Below are positions 24,833-38,500 of a DNA stretch of 64,000 bases, one piece after another (within the stretch, counting starts at the first letter, position 1; each line of letters starts with the position of its first letter). A program made the translations under genes and the position numbers. The notes beneath the pieces are model-generated. The model ran no database searches. It was not told the DNA's origin and worked only from the letters and a program-made list of their open reading frames with translations. The stretch lies in the NCBI RefSeq assembly GCF_040436345.1, contig NC_133216.1, positions 16,857,610 through 16,921,609 on the forward strand. Direction: 5' to 3'. Origin of the DNA: Pagrus major (lineage: Eukaryota > Chordata > Actinopteri > Spariformes > Sparidae).

Positions 24833-27319
24833 TATAGCACCTAACAACTTTTTGCTTTATAACGATATAGTGGAGTAATAGCATCCTGACTAGAGAATAA
24901 AGTCAAACTTCCAATGTGTGTTTTGTGAGTAATGTGCTACAAGCTGCTTAAGGGCTCCAACTTGACTCGGAGCTGGTTTTTCTTCCTCTCTATGCGTAAG
25001 TAACATGATGGGTATGCAACTTTACAAGTAGGCATGGCTGATTATGTACTGGTCTGATGACAAAAACACTATTTTTTTAGTGCAATGGATTGAAATCTCA
25101 TATTTCTGAAAGGCAACACATCTTATATAATGCACATTATTTTTTATTTCTTAATCATACTGTACATCCAAAATAAACATTTTATAATCACAATTAAAAC
25201 AAAATATTGAATTATAATTTAACCCATATAATCATTCAGGTGGTAGATATTAAACATACAGTATGAGGGCATGCCAACTAATTCATAATCTTCCTCACAG
25301 TTTGTCCTCACATTTTTGTACAACCACACTTGATTTTGAATTAAAACACTTTAATTCAAAAAGCTACTGAAGAAACAGTTCATCTTTATCTGATCTTATT
25401 TCTTTTATACTCTACCCACAGCTCCCTACACACCCTAAAGAAACAAACTCGTAATTGTGTCTCTTAAGAGTATGAAACTAGTCAGATCTTCACTCGCTGA
25501 CATGTACTGCAAGGCTCTTGGTTGTTAGGCACCGATTCTATTGATCAACTGTTTGCCCACATGTTAATTCACACAACATAAAATGCTAGATCAGGATACA
25601 TCAGCTAATCTGGTGACTGTTAATTTGATGACAATGACTATTATACACACTGCCAGTCAAACATGAACAAACACCTTATATTTTGGCTTTCTTTGGTTCA
25701 ATCTCAAGAAATAAGGGTTATTGTAAAGACCTAAAAGTTATCCACCTGAGAAGCTATTCAGCCAAAGATTTATCAGACAAATCAGAAAATGTTTGGATAA
25801 CTAAATCGCTGTCTAAAACTGGCCATTTAAAATATATTATGAAGCATGGACCTGCAACTGCATGGCTTATTCTTTCCTTCAGATATATTCAGTCTGATTT
25901 TGTTGAATAGTTAAGATGAATTTTGGTAACATTTCCAAAACAGCCAATCAGTGTTTTTATGGTATCTTCTTGCCTCTTTGTTGCTCGTGCTCATGATCAC
26001 TGCTTAGTGTCTTAAAGGAACACTTCACAGATTTTACACAAGGATCAACTCACTTATTAAAAAGGAGTACAACTCAGCCGGTGAAAACAGTTGTACAATA
26101 TCTTCCGTTGCTCTGAGGGAAACTTTCAAAATCTGAGACAATTTTAAATTTACAAACAAGACAAAATGCGAGTAAAAATGCTTTTTCAAGGATTTTACTC
26201 AAGCTATACTTTTTTGCCCCTGGAGCCGTCACACTGTTAATGAATGGTATTCATTTTTTAAGCATTGAGAGCAGCTGCATTTCCAGACAGACCAACCGTG
26301 TCTATCAAGGCCACACTCAACAATCAAGCAATTTTATTATGCATTTTGGCATTTTTAGGTAGACTTAATGTAATTTTTGTGTGTAGCTGTTTATGTATTA
26401 CACCCCAAAAGGTGCTTTAAACCAGTGTAATAATTGTAGAGTAACTGAAACAACCTGTCAATGAGCAAGCTCTCAGATCCTAACGAGCTCTTTAAAGCTT
26501 GATTAGAGGAAGGTGTGCAGATTTGAAGAACCTTATCTATACATGTTAAAGCACAGATTTCACAGTATGGTTTTGTGTTACACGTCTTATTCTCCAGGTA
26601 AATGTAGACTATTTCCACTAAAACAAAGTCTCACATTTAAAATTCAGTATAACCTATGCCTTACTTGTAATTGTTATGTTTTATTTACAAAGCTGCATGA
26701 CATTTAACCAAAAAGGCTAAAATATAGGGTGTTCATGATCTTTAGAAGGCAGTGCGTAATGTATTCTTCATGAAGGTGAACTCAATCTCAAATCAAAAAC
26801 AATCCCATCCATGTTCTGCCTTAAAAGTTCCCGAAAATGACCTTACTTTGCAGTATAAAATCTGGTAACAGCCAGCTGCCAGTCAGGAGTTCATTCAGTA
26901 CATTCAACAAGTCCTGTTGAAACTGATGCTTCTTCTGGCCACAGTTCTGATAGTTATAATAACTAATTAATACACAGTATTCAGGGAGAGAGGAACCAGA
27001 GGTTGAATCATCCTACTGTTGTTACCACAGGGCATCATGGGAGTCAAACAGCTACTGTGCATGGTTCTTGAAGTTGTCACCAGCCGGTGGGCTACAGTTT
27101 GCCTGGACTGTTGTCACAAAGAGAATCCACTGAGCGTGAAGGCTGCGTGAAAAGGCTAATGCAATGTTAGTTGGACCAGAGGAGTCGGAGCAAATCCACA
27201 GAGGCAAGCACACCATGGATTAGCCAAGAAGCAGAGGAGCACGTGAGATGTGAGCCAGGAAAGAAAAACTAGGATGCAGTCTTTTTTTTTTTTTTTTAAA
27301 CCGCAGTGAGGGATCACGG

Positions 27320-27706
27320 TTAGCCACTGGGTCCCAGCTGCAGCCTCTCCTGCTTATGCTTTTCCAGCCACTGTAAGATCTGCTGTCTGAGCTCCTCGTT
27401 TGGCCTGATCTGGTCCATGGTAAGAGGACTGCGGTTGAAAGGGTCTGTCTGGTCGCTGCAAGGACACACCAGAAACAGGACAAGTCAAATGGATATTGAT
27501 GTTGCCCACTGGATATTATCTCGAGAGATTTTGAAAGAAGTAACCAACCTGAGGAGATGCCTTGCTATAGTTGAGCGGTTGACTGTGACATTGGAGGAAG
27601 GCAGAAGAACAGGATCCAGCATCAGAGTGGACATGATGGGATCCAGGAACTCATCTGGGGCATCTGCATACGTCTCCTCTTCCTGCTGCTGTCTGTCTGC
27701 ATTGGA
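27320..27706 (-). CDS. ube4a: ube4a last two coding exons: U-box
   Basis: The U-box, a RING-like fold without zinc that recruits the E2, spans the last two exons. It reads [20 protein letters not shown], then [20 protein letters not shown] and [20 protein letters not shown]. The intron interrupts the serine codon AG|C of LLSDQ. The protein ends in a short Lys/Gln/Glu helix-like tail and the stop at 27320-27322. Confidence 0.95.
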
Positions 27707-30700
27707 CTTAAACAGAAGCGCAATGACAACAAAGATTTTGAGATGTTCCACCTGTTTTCATCACAGAAAACCTTGCATAGATTCACTAAACAAAGATGTT
27801 TTCTTGTGTTGTCTCTGGCAGTTTTCAAGTGAAATGATACCTTTATTTTGTCAGCGAGGAGTCCAAAAGCCACAATCATGTCCCCTGGCTTGTTTATCTT
27901 CTTCAGTACCCTAACTGTTTGTGAGAAGAGGGTAGGAGAGTACGATCGTTCATCCTTTGGGACTGTAGCACAGAAATTCTCCTCGTCACTGCCAAAGACA
28001 GAAATAAACATTTGTTTAAATAAAGTGGATACCACAAAGTGATTATACTGGACATGTGTCATTGTATTCTTCTCCAGAGTAATGACACCAAAAAAAAAAA
28101 AAAAAATGAGATTGGACAAATTATACAAGGAAAAAAACAGTTTCTTCACAAAGAGGAGTGTTCACAACATACCCCAGATTCAGGTAGATGGTGCAGATGT
28201 CAGAAACAAGCTGCTGGGGCTTGAAGTCAAACTCACTGAAGTCCTTGACTTTAAGGGCACCCATCTTAGGACCAACCAGGTGCTGCAGGAAGTAGTTCAG
28301 CATGTTGATGATCCTCTCAGCCAAGAAGGGGTGCACAAAGATCCCCTTGATCTCTGGAAATGAGGAATATGATCAAAGAAACAGATGAAGACAAACTCAC
28401 TGGCTGGTTACTCAGCGGGAAACCTATGAAAAATCTGACGTGTTACTATTATATAGGACGCAATAAAATTTACTAATAATGCTGCATTTATTTGTGAACA
28501 ACAAATCCCTGTCGAAGTTGACAAGAGGAGAGCTAGTTAGCTGTTAGCAGCCAGTGGGAAGCAGAGTCTTGCTTAAGGAAGCTAACAGCTAAGGAGCTAA
28601 TAGATTACAGCCAACAGAGCTAATAGAGCTAACAGATAAACATACAGCAGGACCGAGAGTGTCTCTTCAGAGGAACATGAAGCATAAAAAATGAACAGCA
28701 CTTCACTTTAATAAAGTAATTCAGTTGAGAACAGTCTGGAGGTAAAAGTACTATGAATGCTTTTTTCTTTAACTAACAGCTACAGATGATAATACCAAAG
28801 GAAAGAAGCAGCACCTGTTGGGACACTTCTGGGACATTGGTGAAAAACAGTTAGTCTGGAGCCTTGACTGGACTAATCATTATGAAGAGTCACCTGATGT
28901 GAGGAAGGCCAGTGTGCCGATGGTCTCATTAGACATGATGTTGTGGAAGCGTCCCAGCTGTCCTAACATCTGCAGGCTGGACTCCTTCTCTCTTCGGGCA
29001 TCGGGGGCCAGGCCTTCCCACTCTCCTCGATCCCGCTCCAGCTGCAGAACCTTGATTTTACTCAGGTACTAAAAGACAAGAACATAAGACTATCAGTCTG
29101 AGTCGTTTGTTAATCTGTCTGATATATTTAATCAACATTTTTGATAAGCAAGTTAATATCCCCACTGTTGACAAAATCTGAGTCAGAGTACTTCCTTCCT
29201 TGAGGCCAGTATGTTGTGTTTTGTGCTTATGCAAAGCTAACAGTTACAACCGTTAAAGGTGAACTGAACTTAACTGAACTGACAAACATGTTTGTAGTTT
29301 ACTCTATAAACTACATAATAATAATAATGTGATGGAAAAGCTTATTTGCCAAAGCTGGTGTTTTTTGTTTTGCATATATGGATGCTGAACCCACACTTAC
29401 CTGAATAGCCTCATCCAGTAGGAAGATGGCATCGTTCATCAGTAAGTTGAGGAACCTGAGGAACAGAGGGGGGTTCATGGCCTCCAGGTTCTCAGATGCA
29501 TAGTGCGCCAGATGCTGAAACAAGACATGTCAAACCAAATGAAGAACGCATTGGGAGCAATCTGTTCAATAAACTAGTTTCCCAATCTGTAATCACCTGG
29601 TTGTAAAGCATTCATTCACTGCCTTTACACTTCTTGCTATTGAGGGTCAAAGTCTTCCCCAGCCGGAATTCTAGATTAAAGTTTAATGAAACATCCTAGA
29701 CAGTTTACTGGTACATCGCAAGGCTATCAAAGCCGCTACAGTGTATTGTTATTGAGTTGTGGTGAGAGAGTGAGGAAAAATGAAGGCCTTCTGGAGGAGT
29801 TCATTTGCTGCTCTTGTCACCAAAAATCAATGCCTGCTATTGATGTAGTTTCCCGATCATGAACTCCATAATGCACCTCATAGCCAATTAAGGTTTTTAT
29901 GTACACCCACCACAAAACACCATATTTATATTTTCCTTGTACTGCCATCCTGCCAATGTCCATTGAATACCAACATTGTTATAGTTGTGCATTGTGATAG
30001 TAGTCAAGAGTATGTGGTCTGGACACATTTATGGACTTATTATTAAACCCTTAGTGATGAGTGAATCTTTAGTGGACAATATTCTTAAAGAAAAAGATTT
30101 AAGGAGTTTGTTTCTAGGTATTAGTAAAGGATTCAGATACAACCAAACCCATTCACATCAATCCAATGAAAAACACACCAAACCCACACAGTCAAATAAT
30201 TAAACCTGTGATGAGGCAAAAACCCATTATACCACAATCTTAAATTTTGAAAAGACAATTTACTTGGATGAAGAATCTCAGAGAAGCTTGTTTCTTGTTA
30301 CCTTGATACTCTCTCTATAGTTCTCTTTGCCCCACATGTACTTGAGGATGGGATACATGGGTCTTCTGTAGTTAAACTTCTGTTCAAACTGATGCGGATC
30401 ACCTAAAAGGAAAAAGAAAAAAGTAAATGTTGCTACCTTCCGATTCTAACTTCTCTCCTTATCTTGGTCTGCAGAACACACACAGGTGTGCACACAGTCC
30501 AACCTCTCACAAGTTTCACCTGACTAGAAAAAGACCCCAAATGATTTATTTCTTATTGTGAGTGTTACATTATGCTTTTAAGAAAATATGGTCGTTAATT
30601 AGGTTCTTTTCAATAGTGCATATTTGTGACAGCACCTGTTAAGCAACCAATAGATGTAAATATGTGTTTATTCAATACAGTTGAGCAGTTCAGTGCGGTT

Positions 30701-32510
30701 TCCATTTGGCAAGTCAAAACTTGTGAGGAAAATGGCTGCTTCACCTGTGAACTCAATGTCTACAAACACAGTGATGAGGGCCTCTGCTAGCTGAGGTGCG
30801 TGTCTGTAGGAGCAGAAGACTCTCTCTCTCTGGAACACGATTGGCTGAACAGCACCAGGTGCCACCGGCTCCATGTGGGGCATCACCGCCTCTAAGACCT
30901 CTGCGAGCTTTGCTCTTAAATGAGGGTTCTTCATCCTGATGTGCATACAGAACAGGAGGGATTGAAGCAGTATGTGAAATATTCCAATATGACCGGCATC
31001 ATTCATGCTCCACTGTTTTTCCTTAGATCTGACCACAACTGCTGACTTGACAGATTGACTCATTTACCTCTCTACGTTTCCCATGAAGACAGTGATGAAG
31101 TTAAGAATCTGCTCCAGACTTTCTGCAGAAGTCTCCAAAACATCGTCAGCAAATCGACGCAGGAAGATGAAAAAATCTCCTAAGTTTTCTGCAAAAAACT
31201 CTGACAAACAAAGGACACACTTACAAGAAGTAATGACTATCATATGAAGGAATTTTGAGCATGAAGGAATAATTGTACTACAAGTGACTAAGCAGTACTT
31301 GTTTACATGCACAGTTGCACTTATTTCAAGAGTCACAGGCAAAACAAGATGTTAGCTTTCGTTATTGGGATTGTGTCTTCATTTCTTGGACCTGTGTGAC
31401 TTAAATTTTTCACTGAGTTTGTGTAACATGGGTAAATGTACACATTTACATTGCACACAAAAGCCAGATGTTAGCGGGTGGGTTTTTTGGGCAGTGTGAA
31501 GGAGGTATAAGAAACCACTAGCTGCTAATTACACTGAACAAAAATATAAATGCAACACTTTTGTTTTTGCTCCCATTTTTCATGAGCTGAACGATCAAGA
31601 TCAAAGATCTAAAACTTTTTTTATATACACAAAAGATCCATTTCTCTCAAATATTGTTCACAAATCTGTCTAAATCTGTGTTAGTGAGCACTTCTCCTTT
31701 GCCGAGATAATCCATCCCACCTCACAGGTGTGGCATATGAAGATGCTGATTAGACAGCATGAATATTGCACAGGTGTGCCTTAGGCTGGCCACAATAAAA
31801 GGCCACTCTGAAATGTGCAGTTTTGCTTTATTGGGGGGGTCTGGGGGGGTCAGAAAACCAGTCAGTATCTGGTGTGACCACCATTTGCCTCACATCTCCT
31901 TCGCATAGAGTTGATCAGGTTGTTGATTGTTGGGTTAGGGTTAGGCACAGGTGTGCCTTAGGCTGGCCACAATAAAAGGCCACTCTGAAACATGCAGTTT
32001 TGCTTTATTGGAGACGGCTTATGGTAGAGAAATGAACATTTAATTCACGCGCAACAGCTCTGGTGGACATTCCTGCAGTCAGCATGCCAATTGCACGCTC
32101 CCTCAAAACTTGCGACATCTGTGGCATTGTGCTGTGTGATAAAACTGAACATTTTAGAGTGGCCTTTTATTGTCTCTGGATACGACACGTATACGATACG
32201 TATACGACAGCGTGTTCCAGTTCCTGCCAATATCCAGCAACTTCGCACAGCCATTGAAGAAGAGTGGACCAACATTCCACAGGCCACAATCAACAACCTG
32301 ATCAACTCTATGCAAAGGAGATGTGAGGCAAATGGTGGTCACACCAGATACTGACTGGTTTTCTGACCCCCCCCAGACCCCCCCCAATAAAGCAAAACTG
32401 CACATTTCAGAGTGGCCTTTTATTGTGGCCAGCCTAAGGCACATCTGTGCAATATTCATGCTGTCTAATCAGCATCTTGATATGCCACACCTGTTAGGTG
32501 GGATGGATTA

Positions 32511-32554
<44 letters not shown>

Positions 32555-35500
32555 CACACCACATCTATAACAGTGGCATATATTAAGTGTTCAGAGTTTT
32601 ATACACTTAAACCTAATTAAAAAGCAAATTTTGACAATAAAATAGTCTGAAATATTATTGATTACATGCTGGCAGGGTGTTGTAACATCAAGGGAGGCAG
32701 GAAGCATTTATTAATGCAACACTCTGTTCTACATGCACCAATTTAGAGGGTAAAAAGACAATCAAAGTCAGTTGGGCTTTTCTCTCCAATGTATTTGTAG
32801 TGTAGTGGAAGATTTGACCTACCTGGTACATAGCACAGCATAGTATTCTGTAGGGAGGGCAGGGGAAAACTGAGTGCTACATGTTCAGGCCCCTGGTTCC
32901 CCATACCAAGCTGGACCAGCAGGGCACCTGTGGAAGCTTGGAGGTTAAGGCAGCATTGCAGCATGGCAGGCTGCGTGGTGGCAGCTTTGGTTGACAGATA
33001 AACAATCATCAGACGCTCAAACTGCTCCAGGAGCTGCTCTGACATCGGGTTGCCTGTTCGCTGGGCCTCCTGCCACGTCACCTGGAGCCGGTGGAGAGAC
33101 TGGTTCATCTTCACCATCTGCTCGTGGAGTCTGCACGTGCACATTATGCATGTGAAAACAAGGCAAGACAACACGGGTTAATGCAGACATATGGTGCTAA
33201 CATGAGATACACAGTGCACTAGATTTCTGTGAGATCTGAGAAACAGATACTCTCTTTCATTTCTTTGTGGACGTTATATTGGTGCTTGTTTGAAGGTTTC
33301 TACCTGTGGAAGCCAAGATGCAGGGTGAGTTGTGTGAGGATGAGGTTTTCAGTTAGCAGGCTGTAGGACTGAGCGGACTCCACCGGCTGCTGAGGGGGCA
33401 CAGGGATCAAACAGGTTTCCTTGTCAAGTCCTGGAATTAAAAGTGAGGGATCTCTTAGTCATAAAAATCCTACTAATAAAAAAAGGCTGAAAAAAAAAAA
33501 AAAAAACTAGTATAAACCCACTAGCAAAAGCATAAAAATACCAGAGCTTCTGCATTAATACATAAAAAATATTAAATAATGTATTTAAAATGGTGAAATG
33601 GAAGGGTTATTGACTTTTATTTTCACAAATATTAACCTGTTGCGTGCACATTGCGATTACGCCTCTCTTCTTCACTCAGCTCTTTCAGGGCACAGTAGGT
33701 AGGGTTGAAGGTCAGCAGTTTGGGCGAGCGCGGCTTGCAGAACGGCTGGCACAGCTTCAGCAGAGCCGCACCCAAGTTTAAGAAGAACGCGTCTGAGGCA
33801 TACATCTGGAAGAAGATCTCTGGCATCTGATTCGCCCATATCTTGGCCCGGCCGGCGTTTGCATGCAGACAGCTGCCCAACCAAGAGAGCAATAAGTGGC
33901 GCGTCTCACCAGATCGCTGGAGCAAGTTTTTTAGGACCTGGTGCAGCTTGTCATGAAACTGGCCCATAAACTGCAACACAGGTGGAGTAAAGGTCATTAG
34001 CTCTGAGACATGTGCAGTTTGACAGTTGGTCATTTTTAAAAATGCAATAAAACAGCAACATAAAACTAAAGAGACTCTGTTCACCTGGTGGATGTTGGCC
34101 TCCTGGACCTTTGTCTCCTGGGCACTGGAGCGGGAGGGGTTCAGGAAGTAGCCATGTCCCTCCACTACACCTGGGGTTTTTAATAAGCAGGAGATACTCA
34201 AAACTGCTCCCAGTAGGCTCTTCTGGTACTGTAAACCATTAGCTGGATCTTTGGGCTGAATGTGCTCCACTAATACCTGGAAATACCAAAAAAAAAAAGA
34301 AGAACAAGTGTTAAGAAATTGAATGATAAGAACCATGAAAGGTTTAGGTAACACTGTGAATTGTTATGCTTACTATGTATCTGATTGTGACTATGTTATT
34401 AATGTTTATTATTGTATATCACTTGATTAGTAGTGAGCAGTGAAATTAACTTTTGCTGTATGAAGGTAAATTTAGAATAACGTTTGCAAACATCCCTGTG
34501 TGTCTCCTGACCTTGGCAATATCTTTATGGTGGCTGAAATAGAGCAGAACATCTAGGTAGGAGTAGAGGAGAGGCTGGCACAGGTCCAAGTCTTTGATGC
34601 GCCCCTGGAAGATGTCAAACACTGGTACTATCACCTCCTCGAAGGTACGCACCTCCTGGTCAGACAGTATGCCAGCAATGACCTCCTCCACAAACTCAAC
34701 CACCTCCTCTGGCTCTGAAATACAGTGACTTTGTAAGAAACCGAGAAGAGAAAAACTCAAGGCAGCAAGGCAAAAAAGTGAGAGGTGGGGAAAAAAACAA
34801 ATACACAAGAAAGGAAACAGTGAGGTCGAAACAGACTCAATCCTGAACCTACGTGCTCCTCTGAAGGCTTCCAGCAGCAGGTCTACAAGCTGTTCGTAGA
34901 CATTCTGGCTGATGTAGATCTCTGGGGTGAGCAGGACCGTCCGTGTGTTAGACACAGTCAGGTTCTTACAGCGAACAGCAAACGACAGTAACTTCTCTGG
35001 TACCTTCGTCACCTGGTAAACAGATAGTCAAGTCACTGAAATATGGAAGAGCAAGGGATATTTTTATGTTCCAATTACTAATAATAGTCTCTTAAAGGTC
35101 ACATTTGTAAGTGAAGTTGTTTTTGTCACATTCCGGACTTCAAATACTGACGCTTTGGGATTGTAGGTCGGGTCGGTCACCAGCCCAAAGCATCAGTTTT
35201 TGACGAGTTGGGAATGAGATTCAAAAATCAACTTTACTTACAAATACGAACAGCTGGCAACCTCTGACAGGAGGAGGAGAAGGAGGAGGAGGAGGAGAAC
35301 ACAAGAACAAGCGCAGCACACTGTTGATGTCAAACTGTTGCTCCTGTGTAGAGCTACTCAGTGTAGACTAGAGAGATACACACTACACAAAAATGCAATG
35401 ACAAATTGAAATAAATCTTCCACAAGGGTTTAGGGAGGAGTTTTGATACAAAAGATCTTATTAGAGCGGTTAAATATTAAATTATCTATCTACCACTACT

Positions 35501-38500
35501 TCCTACTTCCTAGCCTTTCTTACCCTTAGGTGTACATGTAGTACAGGTTATGAACGTATTATTTTATCTGTCTGGCCATAAGAAGCAGGGACTTATCAGT
35601 TATAGTAAAATCCCTGGAAAACAGTTGCATTAAAGTGCTACAATTACATTCCTGTAGGGAAAACTCGCACCTCTTCTTTGGCCCTCTGGTAGCAAGCAAA
35701 AAGGTAAGGGATGGCACTCTTCTCTCCAGCATCACGGTCAGCAGACAGGTTAACAGCGCTGCATGACGTCATGTAGATGAGGTGGTTTCCTGGTTCTAGC
35801 AGCAGCAGGCGGTTGAACAGAGCCTGGAGGACAGAGTAAAACAACATAGACATAAATCAATCGGTGCAAAGCATTTTAGACATCTGCTTACAAACATTTC
35901 TTCAGCACCGAAAATAATAAAATCTTCCAAGTGTCATGCAGCTTCTTTATTTTCTGCATCTTTTTTCTACATAATGCTACATCAATTCTACATGTCTCAC
36001 TTTTTTTGCATCTGATGAGCAGTGCCCTTTAAAATTGCTTAATGTTGCCATTTCTTCACCAACAGCACCAAACATTGTGTGGTTTTTTGAGAGGAGAGAA
36101 ACAACACACAGGAAGAGTAGTGATGACATCACAACATGTTGTTGACATCCGACCTGTTCTATGTTGTCCATGTCCAGCCAGTCCTGTCCATCCAGATCTG
36201 CAGCCATCTCCTCCAAGTAAACACAGCGAGGAGGGATCCCATTACCTCCTCTCAGACTGGGGTCACCTGAGGGTGGGAAGAAAAAACAGGGTGTGCTCAA
36301 ATCATCTTACACATGATATCCCATGAAGCTGAAACCACTCCAATAATGAATACCTGATGAATTGTATTTGGGAAATAAATCAACAGCATTACATCACTGA
36401 ACAAATAAGACCCGGGAGGATTTGATGCACAGCATGTATTTACTCTGGTTTATTTCAGACAGAGGTAGCAGAGGAATTCATTAAAGACGCTCTGTGTGAA
36501 AACAGGGGGGCTTTTAGCTTGCATTTCCTGAACACCATGAGTCACCCTTAAGCGGTCTCAGTGGCGGAGAGACCCAGCCATCTCACAGTGAGACTTCACA
36601 GCCAGACTTCCCAGTGTGTACGGTCTTGGTATTGTCTTAAAGGCTGGTGAGTCATTTGTTGCAGTACTTACTGGTAACTTAAAATTTCCAATCACCAGCC
36701 AACAATACCACACAGACAAACAGAACAGACTATGCTACTATGTAAGTGCAACCCAGTTACATGATCAGACACCTGTCTGTCTGTCTGTCTGTCTGTGTAA
36801 TTTTGAAGAAAAGGAAAAATGGTTTGCTGGTAATGTAAAAAGTGTCAACACGTATTATCTGACCGGACTGTGCAACACAATCTCATGCCCAGAGTTACTA
36901 CAGGACTGCTGCTGGTTAACTTTATCAAAATCGCAATATCGCCAAGTGCAACATCCAAATTACAGTAGCTGCAATTTTCTGATGAAGGTAAAATGTGTTA
37001 CAACATACCAGTGTATGTATTTTTGTGCTACATATCCTCGTATTTATATTTTATTGGTGAAACTGAAATGCAGAAATTACCATTCTCACTAAAATCAGGA
37101 CTCGTCCAAATCGCAATATTTGTCGAAATAATAGCAATATGATTTTTTGTACATCGTTCAGCCCTGCTATACCTATACACCTATCTATAACTACAATGAG
37201 TTAACTAGATATTACATAAAGTACTAGTGTTTACCATTGTTCACCACCATCTACCACGTTGACTTTTTAGTGTTAAATAAAGGACACAGTCACTACTTTT
37301 ACTGATGTCCAAACACAAAAGTGTTTTACCAATGCTCATGGAACTACAGCTGTGGACCTGTTTACAATATACTTTTAATATATTGGCCATGCAGGTAAAA
37401 TGTCTTATAAGTGCAGTATGCGATATATGTAATTCACTGTAACTCTCTGCTTTATCAGTAAAGTTTATTGGAGCTTCAATACAGACTGGAGTAGGATTAG
37501 AGCGATATACCGGTTTCAAGGTATACTGTGGTATTAAAAATGTACAGTTATCACACAGTGTACATTTGCTTATCTACGGTATTGAACTCTACCATATTAC
37601 TGTTGTAAAATATGTATTTATTTTAGGTTTTATGTATGAACACAATATTTTGTTAAATTATAAACAAGCATTTGTTCATCCCAAAAAAAAAAATTCTGTT
37701 TTCATTCATTTAAGGCTCATTGTAACTGATGATAATAATAATAACAACAACTGTGTAATACAGTAAACTGTGACACTGTGAAACTGGTATTTTCTGAGAT
37801 GGTTATCGTCCTATCACAATTACATACCATTGCAACTCTAGACTGTATCTCCGCTAACAGTAACAACCAGTGTTTAAGCTGTGACAGCTGTCTCATATTA
37901 ACAGGTCCTACACTGATCCAAAAACCTGAACCGTACTCACATATGCTGTATGCTAATTTGATGACACAGTCAACCTCACCCTCCTCACAGACATGGACTC
38001 ATTCACACCCTACCAAGAATCCTTCACCCACTTCACCCAGTGGTGCACAGATCACCTCTTCCTCAACGTCTCCAACATGAAGGAGCTCATCTTTGACACC
38101 TGCAATAAACTCTCCATAACTCTATATGCTCTATCATTCAAACCCCACCTCCAGTTTCCTCTATATAGAAGTATTACTGAACCAATCCTCCTGTACTGCA
38201 CCGCAATGCTCACCCTGACCAATAGAAACAAGCTCCTGAAAATCACAAGCATACTGCCAACCTGTCAGCCCTCATTAATACTGACCGTAACACATGACCC
38301 CTGCCAACCCCTCAACCCATGCTTCACCTTTCTTCCCTCAGTCTGTAGATTCAGACAACCAACCTGCAAAAAAAACAGACTTTGGGAGGAGTTTTGTGCC
38401 CTCGGCTGTAGGGGCTTTAAATAGCCTGGGCACACTGTGTAGACTTGTGTTGTTTGTAATGCTTCTGTATGTCTTGTCTGTGTACACAGACGGTGAAAGC

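Larger units (their letters stand above)
22433..27319. other. Spacer between ube4a and kmt2a
   Basis: This spacer holds the kmt2a promoter side, two copies of an inverted-repeat element, a retroelement-tail fragment and AT-rich sequence. The stretch just below 27320 is expected to be ube4a 3' UTR. I looked for ATP synthase subunit g (atp5mg), which lies between these genes in human, and saw no exon resembling it. ORFs here are short and unconvincing. Confidence 0.7.

Noticed and set aside
22433-27319. atp5mg between kmt2a and ube4a
   Set aside because: Expected from human gene order, but no exon resembling the short subunit-g protein was seen in either strand.
31931-31943. Telomere-like GGTTAGGGTTAGG
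   Set aside because: Only two units, inside Tc1 debris; too short for an interstitial telomere.
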